Source: an uncultured Opitutia bacterium (GTDB lineage: Bacteria > Verrucomicrobiota > Verrucomicrobiia > Opitutales > UBA953). From it: a stretch of DNA of 9,195 bases. Position 1 is the first letter of the stretch. Every line of letters starts with the position of its first letter. The translations under genes and the position numbers were made by a program. The stretch covers positions 1-9,195 of the forward strand of contig CAIRWP010000343.1 in the NCBI GenBank assembly GCA_903882335.1, read 5' to 3'. A model generated the notes under the pieces. It was not told the DNA's origin and did not search any database. It worked only from the letters and a program-made list of their open reading frames with translations. Shown piece by piece: positions 1 to 5,690 of this stretch.

Positions 1-207
1 CTTCGGGGCAAGCTGCTTATTGTTCAGCGAGACCTCCTTGCGCGGTACCGATTTCGGCTGCGGAGCCGGACGCAGATTCTGATCGGCGCGGATGGGCTCA
101 AGCGTCGTCGGCACCTGCCCGGTGACAGGCGAAGCCGAGGACAAAATCAGCGTGGAGGCCGCGACGAAAAAGGGTCGTCGGACCATGGAGAAAACCGAAC
201 ATGACAT
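1..207 (-). CDS. N-terminal part of a secreted protein of unknown function (cut by left edge)
   Basis: An open frame runs from ATG at 207 to the left edge, 69 codons without a stop. A second in-frame ATG lies at 186. From the second Met the protein begins MVRRPFFVAASTLILSSASP: two arginines, then a hydrophobic stretch and a plausible signal peptidase I site near VTG/Q, so export is likely. A Pro/Gln/Lys-rich stretch (about residues 40-60 from the first Met) looks like a flexible linker before the missing mature domain. An AGGAG about 12 bases before the ATG at 207 is rather distant, so the start is uncertain; a GGAGG further up lies only two bases before an ATG in a different frame that stops after about 43 codons. 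Third positions are mostly G or C, as in the neighbours. The family cannot be told from this fragment. The gene reads in the same direction as the regulator at 490-1572 but 282 bases away, so it probably has its own promoter. Confidence 0.6.
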   Translation of the reverse strand, partial: MSCSVFSMVRRPFFVAASTLILSSASPVTGQVPTTLEPIRADQNLRPAPQPKSVPRKEVSLNNKQLAPK

Positions 208-306
208 AGCGTCCGAATACTCCTTTCATAACCTCCAAAACAGAAGACCGCTTGTGGCCTGTGATATTGGTCAGAAGTGATGGTGTTTGCGGCTTGGGGC
301 AGGGGT

Positions 307-318
307 ACGATTAATCGT
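307..318. promoter_or_regulatory. 12-bp perfect palindrome, possible operator
   Basis: ACGATTAATCGT is its own reverse complement and stands out as AT-centred in a GC-rich spacer. It lies about 100 bases upstream of the secreted-protein start at 207 and downstream of the stop of the GntR/LacI-type regulator. A dimeric repressor could bind such a site, but nothing in the sequence shows which. A 5-bp stem CCTCC/GGAGG at 324-336 and a 5-bp stem GGCGT/ACGCC at 341-354 follow directly. Confidence 0.25.
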
Positions 319-370
319 GACCTCCTCCATCGGAGGGCCCGGCGTAGCCACGCCCCGACCAGGACACCTA

Positions 371-396
371 GGTCAGCACGCGGTGCTGACCCTACC
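371..396 (-). repeat. REP-like element 1 (GTAG plus hairpin)
   Basis: Read on the minus strand this is GGTAG followed by a perfect hairpin with 9-base arms GGTCAGCAC/GTGCTGACC and a 3-base loop (hairpin at 371-391, CTAC at 392-395). The GTAG tetranucleotide before a palindrome is the known layout of REP elements served by RAYT transposases. The stem core is shared with the element at 1822-1847. A decayed half copy (TCAGCACCGCAGCA) follows at 401-414. Confidence 0.6.
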
Positions 397-451
397 CAAG
401 TCAGCACCGCAGCATCCTATCAGGTTTCCGGCCTCCCTTTGAGCTTTGCCT

Positions 452-486
452 CTCCCGACCGCCAACCGCTTACCGCCAACCGCTCC
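452..486 (-). repeat. Degenerate heptamer array, unit GCGGTTR (5 units)
   Basis: Five 7-base units in register: CTCCCGA, then CCGCCAA twice with CCGCTTA between them, then CCGCTCC. On the minus strand the consensus is GCGGTTR. The array ends three bases beyond the stop codon of the regulator gene (TAG at 490-492) and lies about 60 bases from REP-like element 1. The same unit recurs at 1673-1693, 1787-1807, 7194-7207 and 7430-7457. Confidence 0.7.
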
Positions 487-489
487 CGA

Positions 490-1572
490 CTACCTTTTGC
501 TCGGCGCCGGGCCGGTCGAAGCCCCGGCCTGCCAGGTGCCAGCGAAGACCGCGTCAAATATCGCCAAATCCAAGACGTCGGACCGAATCCACAGATCGGC
601 CTGCTTTACCACGCATTCGGGTAACGACAGGCAACAGGCGATCGGGGGTGAAAACTGGGACGAGAGCATCGTGCCGATGAGCGAGACGACCGACACGTCG
701 CGCGGAAACTCGAGGTCGCGCCGACCGAAATAGGCGATGGCCGGCATGAAATCCGTCCACTGCGGAAAGAGCACCGCCGTGGCTCCCTTGGCAAGTCCCG
801 CATCCAGAAGCGCCCCCATGTTCCCGGTCGTAAGTTCCAGCGAACTGAAGCGGACGTCGATGATGACGCCCTGCTCTTTCGCCACGCGCGCGATGCCGGC
901 GACCGAGTTGGGCAGTTTAACCTTACGACCGAGGAAAGGAATGAAGAAGCGTCGATGACCCAATGAAACCAGGTGTTTGACGGCGACATCGACCAAGGCG
1001 CCATACTGGATCCCCAGACGGGTGATCCGGTTGGAGCGAAGGTTGCCATACATCGAAGCGATCTTCACCCGATGACGGGAAACCCCGGCGAAGAGGTTCG
1101 CGTCGGGCGCCATCAGGATGCAATGGGAGGGCTTTGATTTCACCACTTCGGCGTGAGCGGCCTTACGCAGCGCTGTTCCCTGCAGCCGGCTGAGGTCGAC
1201 GAACCTGAAACCATCACCCTTCAGCTTAAGATGTTCTCCCAGTTGCAGGAGTCCGAGAGAAATCGGAGTATCGAAGCCGGAAAGCGGCCTGGTCGACAGC
1301 ACCAGAATCTCAAGGTGCCCGGATTTTGGCCGGGACCCGGCCACGCCCGGAGCGACCTCAAGACGGCGCTTCCCACCTCGGCTGACCAAGACCCGACGCT
1401 CGGCCAGGAGCGCGATGGCCTTTTGGACCGTCGGCAGGCTGACCTTATGCTTCTGGGCTAGGTCCCTGCCCGACGGAAGCAGCCCTTTCCACCCTTCCTG
1501 ACGAATTTGGGTCTCGATGCCATCCGCAAGGTGCTCAAAGACGGCTTTTTTCTCGAATTTCGAGGCGTTCAT
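490..1572 (-). CDS. GntR-type HTH / LacI-type sensor-domain transcription regulator
   Basis: Encodes 360 residues. Residues about 10-72 form a GntR winged helix-turn-helix: LPSGRDLAQKHKVSLPTVQK followed by a helix and AERRVLVSRGGKRRL matches the family pattern LPSxRxLAxxxxVSxxTVxxAxxxL. Residues about 85-345 look like a periplasmic-binding-protein fold as in LacI/GalR: VAVKHLVSLGHRRFFIPF (195-213) corresponds to the LacI segment before the cleft, and LEFPRDVSVVSL (287-298) to the C-terminal subdomain. Such hybrids normally bind sugars or related small molecules and control nearby uptake or breakdown genes; the ligand here is unknown. It is a single gene with no operon partner in the window. 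The upstream region is AT-rich with a spaced inverted repeat at 1602-1650, which suggests autoregulation. No strong Shine-Dalgarno precedes ATG 1572. The C-terminal tail (ASTGPAPSKR) runs almost into the heptamer array, so the gene end may have been trimmed or extended by repeat changes. Confidence 0.9.
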   Translation of the reverse strand: MNASKFEKKAVFEHLADGIETQIRQEGWKGLLPSGRDLAQKHKVSLPTVQKAIALLAERRVLVSRGGKRRLEVAPGVAGSRPKSGHLEILVLSTRPLSGFDTPISLGLLQLGEHLKLKGDGFRFVDLSRLQGTALRKAAHAEVVKSKPSHCILMAPDANLFAGVSRHRVKIASMYGNLRSNRITRLGIQYGALVDVAVKHLVSLGHRRFFIPFLGRKVKLPNSVAGIARVAKEQGVIIDVRFSSLELTTGNMGALLDAGLAKGATAVLFPQWTDFMPAIAYFGRRDLEFPRDVSVVSLIGTMLSSQFSPPIACCLSLPECVVKQADLWIRSDVLDLAIFDAVFAGTWQAGASTGPAPSKR

Positions 1573-1601
1573 CTCGATTTATAAGCAATATTATTCCCGT
1601 T

Positions 1602-1650
1602 AAATCTGATAAATCCATCCGTATTGTGGGCTTTCAGTTTGGTCAGATTT
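1602..1650. promoter_or_regulatory. Spaced 8-bp inverted repeat upstream of the regulator
   Basis: AAATCTGA at 1602-1609 and its exact reverse complement TCAGATTT at 1643-1650 lie 41 bases apart start to start, close to four helical turns. They sit 30 to 78 bases upstream of the regulator start, in the only AT-rich stretch of the left half. This would suit two half-sites bound by one dimer or a small DNA loop. The minus-strand sequence between has TTATCA and TATTGC about 16 bases apart as a weak promoter candidate. Binding is inference. Confidence 0.35.
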
Positions 1651-1672
1651 GATGCTAATCGCACGAGGTGAT

Positions 1673-1808
1673 AGCGGTGAGCAGTTGGCGGTTGGGAACA
1701 CCCGAGATGGCTGCGTCGAGGGCTGCATCGGCAGGAAGCAATGGGTAGGGATGCGATGAGATCGCAGCTTGTCTCTCTGCCGCGCCCAACCGCTAACCGC
1801 CCACCGCT
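1673..1808. repeat. 136-base unit with inverted heptamer arrays at both ends
   Basis: The left end (1673-1696) and the reverse complement of the right end (1785-1808) agree at 21 of 24 positions. Both ends are GCGGTTR heptamer arrays facing each other (AGCGGTG, AGCAGTT, GGCGGTT on the left; CAACCGC, TAACCGC, CCACCGC on the right). Weaker complementarity continues inward (GAGA and CTGCG on both arms), so the whole unit can fold into one long imperfect hairpin. It contains a GTAG hairpin at 1744-1766 and no ORF of note. It looks like a small non-autonomous mobile unit, but no target-site duplication could be identified. Confidence 0.55.
1744..1766 (+). repeat. REP-like element 2 (GTAG plus hairpin)
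   Basis: GGTAG at 1744-1748 is followed by a 6-bp stem TGCGAT/ATCGCA with loop GAG (1752-1766). The stem sequence is unrelated to the other REP-like elements; only the GTAG and layout are shared. It lies inside the inverted-array unit 1673-1808. Confidence 0.4.
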
Positions 1809-1821
1809 GAAACCTTGCTTG

Positions 1822-1847
1822 GGTAGGGGCAGCACCGCGTGCTGCCC
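1822..1847 (+). repeat. REP-like element 3 (GTAG plus hairpin)
   Basis: GGTAG at 1822-1826, then perfect 9-base arms GGGCAGCAC/GTGCTGCCC around the loop CGC (1827-1847). It differs from element 1 only at the outer stem positions, with the change compensated on both arms, so pairing is kept. It lies 14 bases from the heptamer array ending at 1807, and on the 3' side of the photolyase gene, whose transcript would include its complement. Confidence 0.65.
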
Positions 1848-1849
1848 TC

Positions 1850-1900
1850 GCCGCCGCTCGTCCGCTCTGCGGCGGCCCTAGGACGTGACGGGTCCCGTCC
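1850..1900. terminator. Two further hairpins downstream of the photolyase gene
   Basis: An 8-bp perfect stem GCCGCCGC/GCGGCGGC with an 11-base loop (1850-1876) and a 6-bp stem GACGGG/CCCGTC around a single T (1887-1899) lie 28 to 78 bases beyond the photolyase stop codon. There is no following U-tract on either strand, so a classic intrinsic terminator is not shown. They could stabilise the 3' end of the photolyase mRNA or help Rho-type termination. They may also be worn REP copies (CTAG at 1878-1881). Confidence 0.3.
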
Positions 1901-1927
1901 AGCAGCAGTAAGCCGACGGTCGAGCGC

Positions 1928-3466
1928 TCAGAGTTCCTCGATGCCGGCCCGGAGCTCGGCGGCCTTTCGGCGGATCGCGGCCTGCTCGGCGGGGGGCATC
2001 TGGGCGGCCTGGCGGACGGCCATCCCGACGCGCGGGTTATTCAAGAAGCGGTCTTGGTGACGGAGCCAGAAGTCCCAGTAGAGGGCGTTGAGGGGACAGG
2101 CGAGCGGGCCGGTGCGGTCCTTGGGGTCGTAAGGGCAGCCGCCACAGTAGTTCGACATCTTCGAGACGTAGCTGGCGGCGCAGCAGTACGGCTTGCTGGC
2201 GAGGAAACCGCCGTCGGCGTGCTGGCTCATGCCGATGACGTTGGGTAGCTCGACCCACTGGAAGGCGTCGATGTAGACGCCGAGGTACCACTTCTCGACC
2301 TCGGCGGGGTCGATCCCCGCGGTGAGGCAGAACGAGCCAATCACCATGAGGCGCTGGATGTGGTGCGCGTAGGCGGTGTCGAGCGACTGGCCGACGGCGT
2401 GCCGGAGGCAGTTCATCTTGACGGCGCCGGTCCAGAACCAGGCGGGCAGGGACAGGGTGTGGCCGAGCCCGTTGGCGGCGGCATAACCGGGCATCTTGGC
2501 CCAGTAGACGCCGCGGATGTACTCGCGCCAGCCGATGATCTGGCGGACGAACCCTTCGGTCGCGGCGAGGGGATAGCGGGCGGGATCGCGGCGGTGGGCC
2601 TCGGCGGCGGCGTCCGCCACCTCGCGGGGGGCGAGGAGCTTGACGTTGAGGGCGAAGGAAAGCCGCGAGTGGAAGAGGCGGTCCGACGAGGTGTGCATGG
2701 CGTCCTCGTAATCGCCGAAGTCCGGCAGACCGCGCTCGATGAAGGCGGCGAGCTGCGCCAAGGCTTCGGCCCGGTCGCGCGGCCACGGGAACGCCTCCGC
2801 GCTCGGCGAGCCCATCGTGCGCACGCCCGCGGCCGCGATCTCGGCCCAGAGGGCGCGGTGATCGTGGCGCACGTCCCACGGCTTCGGCGGCGGGGGTGTG
2901 CCCTTCCAGGGCTTGCGGTTCTCCTTATCGTAATTCCACTCGCCGCCCAGCGGGGAGCCGTCGGGCTCGAGCAGGAGCTTCGTGCGGACGCGCATGCGGC
3001 GGTAGTAGGACTCCATCAACCAGCGCTTGGCGTCCTTCTGGAAGTGGGCCGCGACGCCGCCCCGGCCATCGAGGAAGTGCTCGGAGGCGACCATCCCGCC
3101 GGGCAAAGCTGTGTCCGCGGCGAAGGCGCGCAGGGCCTCATCCAGCCGCCATTCATCCGGCTCCTGGTACTCGAAACGCTTCGCCCCCACCTCGGCGAAG
3201 ACCGTGCGGAGGTTCGCGGCGAAGGCCTGGCGGTTATCTGCATCGCCGATCCGGAAATACCGGACCCGGTGCCCGGCCGCGCCCAACTGGTCGGCCAGCC
3301 GACGCATCCCGGCGAAGATCGCGATGACCTTCTGGGCGTGGTGCACCACGTAATCCGTCTCCGACCGCACCTCCATCAGCACATAGACCACCGCGGGGTC
3401 GACCCGGCGAAACCAGGAATGCTCCGGGTTCAATTGGTCGCCAAGGATGAGCCGGACGGTGGCCAT
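1928..3466 (-). CDS. Iron-sulfur cryptochrome/photolyase family protein (FeS-BCP, PhrB/CryB type)
   Basis: Encodes 512 residues from ATG 3466, the start giving the family's opening MATVRLILGDQLN; the frame is open for 115 more upstream codons, but that part is repeat sequence. This class uses FAD and blue light to repair UV photoproducts, or acts as a photoreceptor. All four [4Fe-4S] ligands are visible: C353, C441, C444 and C457 (SNYCGGCPYD, ACPLNALYWDF). Each is exactly three residues beyond the ligands recalled for Agrobacterium PhrB (350, 438, 441, 454). The HH pair at 368-369, W345, W393 and Y394 also keep that offset, matching its active-site histidines and electron-transfer residues. 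The N-terminal Rossmann domain (1-130) resembles the lumazine-binding part of PhrB. A (6-4) photolyase is therefore likely, though a purely signalling role cannot be excluded. The gene is transcribed alone, divergently from the TPR gene. No Shine-Dalgarno is obvious. Confidence 0.93.
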   Translation of the reverse strand: MATVRLILGDQLNPEHSWFRRVDPAVVYVLMEVRSETDYVVHHAQKVIAIFAGMRRLADQLGAAGHRVRYFRIGDADNRQAFAANLRTVFAEVGAKRFEYQEPDEWRLDEALRAFAADTALPGGMVASEHFLDGRGGVAAHFQKDAKRWLMESYYRRMRVRTKLLLEPDGSPLGGEWNYDKENRKPWKGTPPPPKPWDVRHDHRALWAEIAAAGVRTMGSPSAEAFPWPRDRAEALAQLAAFIERGLPDFGDYEDAMHTSSDRLFHSRLSFALNVKLLAPREVADAAAEAHRRDPARYPLAATEGFVRQIIGWREYIRGVYWAKMPGYAAANGLGHTLSLPAWFWTGAVKMNCLRHAVGQSLDTAYAHHIQRLMVIGSFCLTAGIDPAEVEKWYLGVYIDAFQWVELPNVIGMSQHADGGFLASKPYCCAASYVSKMSNYCGGCPYDPKDRTGPLACPLNALYWDFWLRHQDRFLNNPRVGMAVRQAAQMPPAEQAAIRRKAAELRAGIEEL

Positions 3467-3527
3467 GCCCCACCAAGCCCGCGCCCTGCGGAAAGGCAAA
3501 TGGGGGAAAGCGATAACACGAAGCCAA

Positions 3528-3724
3528 GTTGAAGCGTTGATTGGTTGGCCGGTTGGCCGGACAACCAGCACCAGAAAGGTTGTTTCGGAGACCCATTGGA
3601 CGGAGAGAGGTAATCGGGGCGAGGTCAGTATTGGCACAGGTAAGGCTGGCCGCTCCCGGTCGGCCGCGTGCTGCCGCCGCTTTCTTCCCCTTCGGCCAAC
3701 TGGCCAACGGATCAACCGATCCAC
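3528..3724. repeat. 197-base unit with inverted octamer arrays at both ends
   Basis: The left array (3528-3559) has four 8-base units in register, the last two both GTTGGCCG. The right array (3693-3724) has four units in the opposite orientation (CGGCCAAC, TGGCCAAC and two diverged copies). Reading the right array in reverse complement, each unit aligns with its left counterpart in order: a GTTG- or GTGG-type first unit, GTTGAT-type second unit, then two GTTGGCC units. The spacer between (3560-3692) contains a worn REP-like element. Both strands happen to be free of stops here, giving spurious N-terminal extensions to the two divergent genes. The layout parallels the heptamer-ended unit at 1673-1808. 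The rest of the 3467-3791 spacer shows no gene. Confidence 0.6.
3639..3665 (+). repeat. REP-like element 4 (degenerate copy)
   Basis: Compared with the elements at 7224, 7259 and 7474 this has GGTAAG for GGTAGG, one change in the left arm (GGCTGGCC) and one extra base in the loop; the right arm GGTCGGCC and following GCGT are intact. It is an old copy of the same family placed between the two octamer arrays in the divergent spacer. Confidence 0.5.
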
Positions 3725-3791
3725 CCGGTTTTCCAGCTCCCCTCCCCTTGCCTTTTTCCTCCGCTTGGCTAACCTCCGACCTTTCCACCCC

Positions 3792-5105
3792 ATGGGCGAG
3801 TCCGACCGCACATCCCATCAGGCCGAATTTCAGGAACGTCTCCAGACGGGTGACCGCCATCGCGAGGCCAACGAGATGGAGCATGCGCGGGCGGAATACC
3901 TGCAGGCGTTGGCCTACGCCGAGACGCACCTGGGCGAGGAGAGCCCGGAGGTCGACCGTGCCTGCCTAGCCCTCGCGAGCCTGCATTCGGCCCTGGACGA
4001 GCCGGCCGAGGAACTCGCGGCGCTCGAGCGACGCGTCCAGATCCGCCGCCGCAAGGGGGACGTGACCGAGATCGTCGACGCTCTCCAGGACGTGGCCCAG
4101 TGCCTGAGCGACCAAGCCAAACCGGACGAGGCGCGCGCGGCCTACGTCGAGGCAATCGCGCTGTGCGACGAGTCGGCGGAGGGCCATCGCGCGATCCTGC
4201 GCTCGACCTTGCTGTACTTCGGCAACTTCCTGCTGCGCGGCGACCTCCCGGCGGAGGCGTTGCCGCGCTTCGAGCAAGGCCTGCGGCTCTGCCGACAGGA
4301 GCAGCCCTTCCCCGCCTTCGGCGCGGCCCGCCTGCTCTTGCATCGCGGCGAGGCGCTACTGGCACTCCGGCGTGAAGACGAGGCGGTCCCGTTGCTCGAG
4401 CAGGCGTTGCCGCTGCTCTGCCACCGTTCCCAGCGCCCCTCCACTGCGGTCGGCAAGCTGTCCTACTACCTCGCGAACCATTACCAGCGGCTGGGCCGGT
4501 TCACCGAGGCGGATCGCGCGTACGCGACGGCGACCTTGCAGACGGCGACCGGCGAGAAGCCGAATTTCCACAACCTGGCTTACATCCTGCAGGCCTGGGG
4601 AGCCAACGACCTCAAGCAGCAGCGGACCGACCGCGCCGTGCGGCACCTGCGCCGGGGCATCAAGGCGGCCCTCCGCGCGCACGCGCCGCATGACGCCGAC
4701 GTGCTGTCGATCCAGCAGGACCTGGTGAATCTCTACATCCCGGCGAAACGCTACGCCGAGGCCGAGACGGTCCTCACCGAGATGGTGGCTTCGTGCCAAC
4801 ATCCCGACTTCTCCGATGGCGCCGCTCGCGAGCGTTTCCACAACAACCTCGGCTTTGTCCAAGTCCACCTGGAGGAGTTCCCGAAGGCGGAACTGAACCT
4901 GCGCCGCGCCCTCGCGGAGCCGACCAAGGACGAGAATTGCTTCGTGATCAAGAACCTCGGTCTGATGTACCAGAAGATGGGCTACATCGCCGAGGCTATC
5001 CGGGAGTATGAACGGGCGTTGCCGCTCTTCGAGAAGCACCACGGGGCCGACCACCCGGTCGCGGCCTTCATCCGCGAGGCCCTCGCCGAGCTGCGCCAAG
5101 CCTGA
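3792..5105 (+). CDS. TPR-repeat protein, cytoplasmic, function unknown
   Basis: Encodes 437 residues from ATG 3792 (MGESDRTSHQAEFQERLQTG); the open frame extends upstream only into the octamer-repeat spacer, so this start is preferred. The protein is a chain of tetratricopeptide repeats: segments such as ADRAYATATLQTATGE, KRYAEAETVLTEMVASCQHP, NNLGFVQVHLEEFPKAELNL and MGYIAEAIREYERALPLFEK show the A/G-Y-A-P spacing of TPR helix pairs. About eight to ten repeats fit, covering almost the entire length, so it is a protein-binding solenoid with no attached catalytic domain. There is no signal peptide or membrane segment. The order of kinesin-light-chain-like repeats (LGEESPEVDRACLALASLH, HHGADHPVAAFI) suggests the TPR_12 subtype. 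It is followed after eight bases by the YbjN-like gene, with which it likely forms an operon; a shared role, for instance client binding by one and chaperoning by the other, is only inference. Confidence 0.85.
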   Translation: MGESDRTSHQAEFQERLQTGDRHREANEMEHARAEYLQALAYAETHLGEESPEVDRACLALASLHSALDEPAEELAALERRVQIRRRKGDVTEIVDALQDVAQCLSDQAKPDEARAAYVEAIALCDESAEGHRAILRSTLLYFGNFLLRGDLPAEALPRFEQGLRLCRQEQPFPAFGAARLLLHRGEALLALRREDEAVPLLEQALPLLCHRSQRPSTAVGKLSYYLANHYQRLGRFTEADRAYATATLQTATGEKPNFHNLAYILQAWGANDLKQQRTDRAVRHLRRGIKAALRAHAPHDADVLSIQQDLVNLYIPAKRYAEAETVLTEMVASCQHPDFSDGAARERFHNNLGFVQVHLEEFPKAELNLRRALAEPTKDENCFVIKNLGLMYQKMGYIAEAIREYERALPLFEKHHGADHPVAAFIREALAELRQA

Positions 5106-5113
5106 ACCGCACC

Positions 5114-5653
5114 ATGACGACCCTCGCCGAGATCGCCGCCTTGCTCGACGCCGCCCAGCTGAACTACGGGCGCACGGACGGACGTATCCGCACCGGCTTC
5201 GGGACCGACGTCTACGAGGACGCGGACGGCGATGGCTGCCTGCACCTGGTGATCGGGCTGCAGGAGGACGGCGAGCTGCTGCGGATCCTCGCGCCGATGG
5301 CCTACCGGCTCCCGCCCAAGGCCGGCGCCCGCCGCCTGGCCGCGGTCCAGCGCACGCTCAACCAGATCAACTGGGAGAGCCGCGTAGTCCAGTACGAGAT
5401 GGACACGGAAGACGGCGAGATCCGCCTGGCCATCGACTTCCCGATCGAGGACGGCAAGCTCACCGAACTGCAGCTCACGCGTATGCTCCGACTCATGCCG
5501 AATGTGGCCGACCAGTGCCACGTCGGCCTGCGCCTGGCGCTCGACGAGAGTATCGCGTTGCCGACCGAGGCTGCGCTCCGCCGCGAACTGGAGAAATTTG
5601 TGAAGGCGCTCCCCGAGGGGGATAGCAACCCTCCGCCGAACGACGCAACTTGA
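5114..5653 (+). CDS. YbjN-domain (type III secretion chaperone-like fold) protein
   Basis: Encodes 179 residues, starting 8 bases after the TPR stop codon. The order helix (TLAEIAALLDAAQLNY), strand pair, DGCLHLVIGLQEDGELLRIL, an AAVQRTLNQIN helix, QYEMDTEDGEIRLAIDFPIED strands and a final TELQLTRMLRLMPNVADQ helix matches the YbjN family (small proteins with a CesT/SycE-like chaperone fold). Characteristic points are the asparagine-tryptophan after the middle helix (LNQINWES) and the acidic-strand-proline stretch before the last helix. The acidic tail after residue 165 is probably disordered. The family has no known catalysis; members modulate motility or stress traits in enterobacteria by unknown means. 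Pairing with a TPR protein suggests that the two act together. No secretion apparatus is present in this window, so a secretion-chaperone role is not supported. Confidence 0.7.
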   Translation: MTTLAEIAALLDAAQLNYGRTDGRIRTGFGTDVYEDADGDGCLHLVIGLQEDGELLRILAPMAYRLPPKAGARRLAAVQRTLNQINWESRVVQYEMDTEDGEIRLAIDFPIEDGKLTELQLTRMLRLMPNVADQCHVGLRLALDESIALPTEAALRRELEKFVKALPEGDSNPPPNDAT

Positions 5654-5690
5654 GGGGCGGGCCGGGGTTTCATCGATAACCCCCACCGTC

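Noticed and set aside
185..241. Alternative minus-strand start with GGAGG at about 235-239
   Set aside because: The ATG two bases after GGAGG opens a frame that ends after about 43 codons and has no signal peptide; the frame starting at 207 or 186 has one and stays open to the edge.
277..624. Plus-strand frame of 115 codons over the first spacer
   Set aside because: It covers a REP hairpin and the heptamer array and ends inside the regulator gene; no start signal or domain.
2360..3532. 390-codon open frame antisense to the photolyase
   Set aside because: Gly/Val/Arg-rich shadow of a GC-rich gene; the opposite strand has a full family match.
3447..3791. 115-codon N-terminal extension of the TPR frame
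   Set aside because: It overlaps the photolyase start and reads through the same repeats on the other strand; both extensions contain an I-x-WPVGR-like peptide only because of the inverted arrays.
3467..3811. 115-codon N-terminal extension of the photolyase frame
   Set aside because: The family starts at MATVRLILGDQLN (ATG 3466). The extension is the translation of the octamer unit and gives low-complexity Arg-rich sequence.
5664..5683. Intrinsic terminator between the YbjN-like and secreted protein genes
   Set aside because: Only a 6-bp stem with an 8-base loop and no U-tract; spacing also allows co-transcription.
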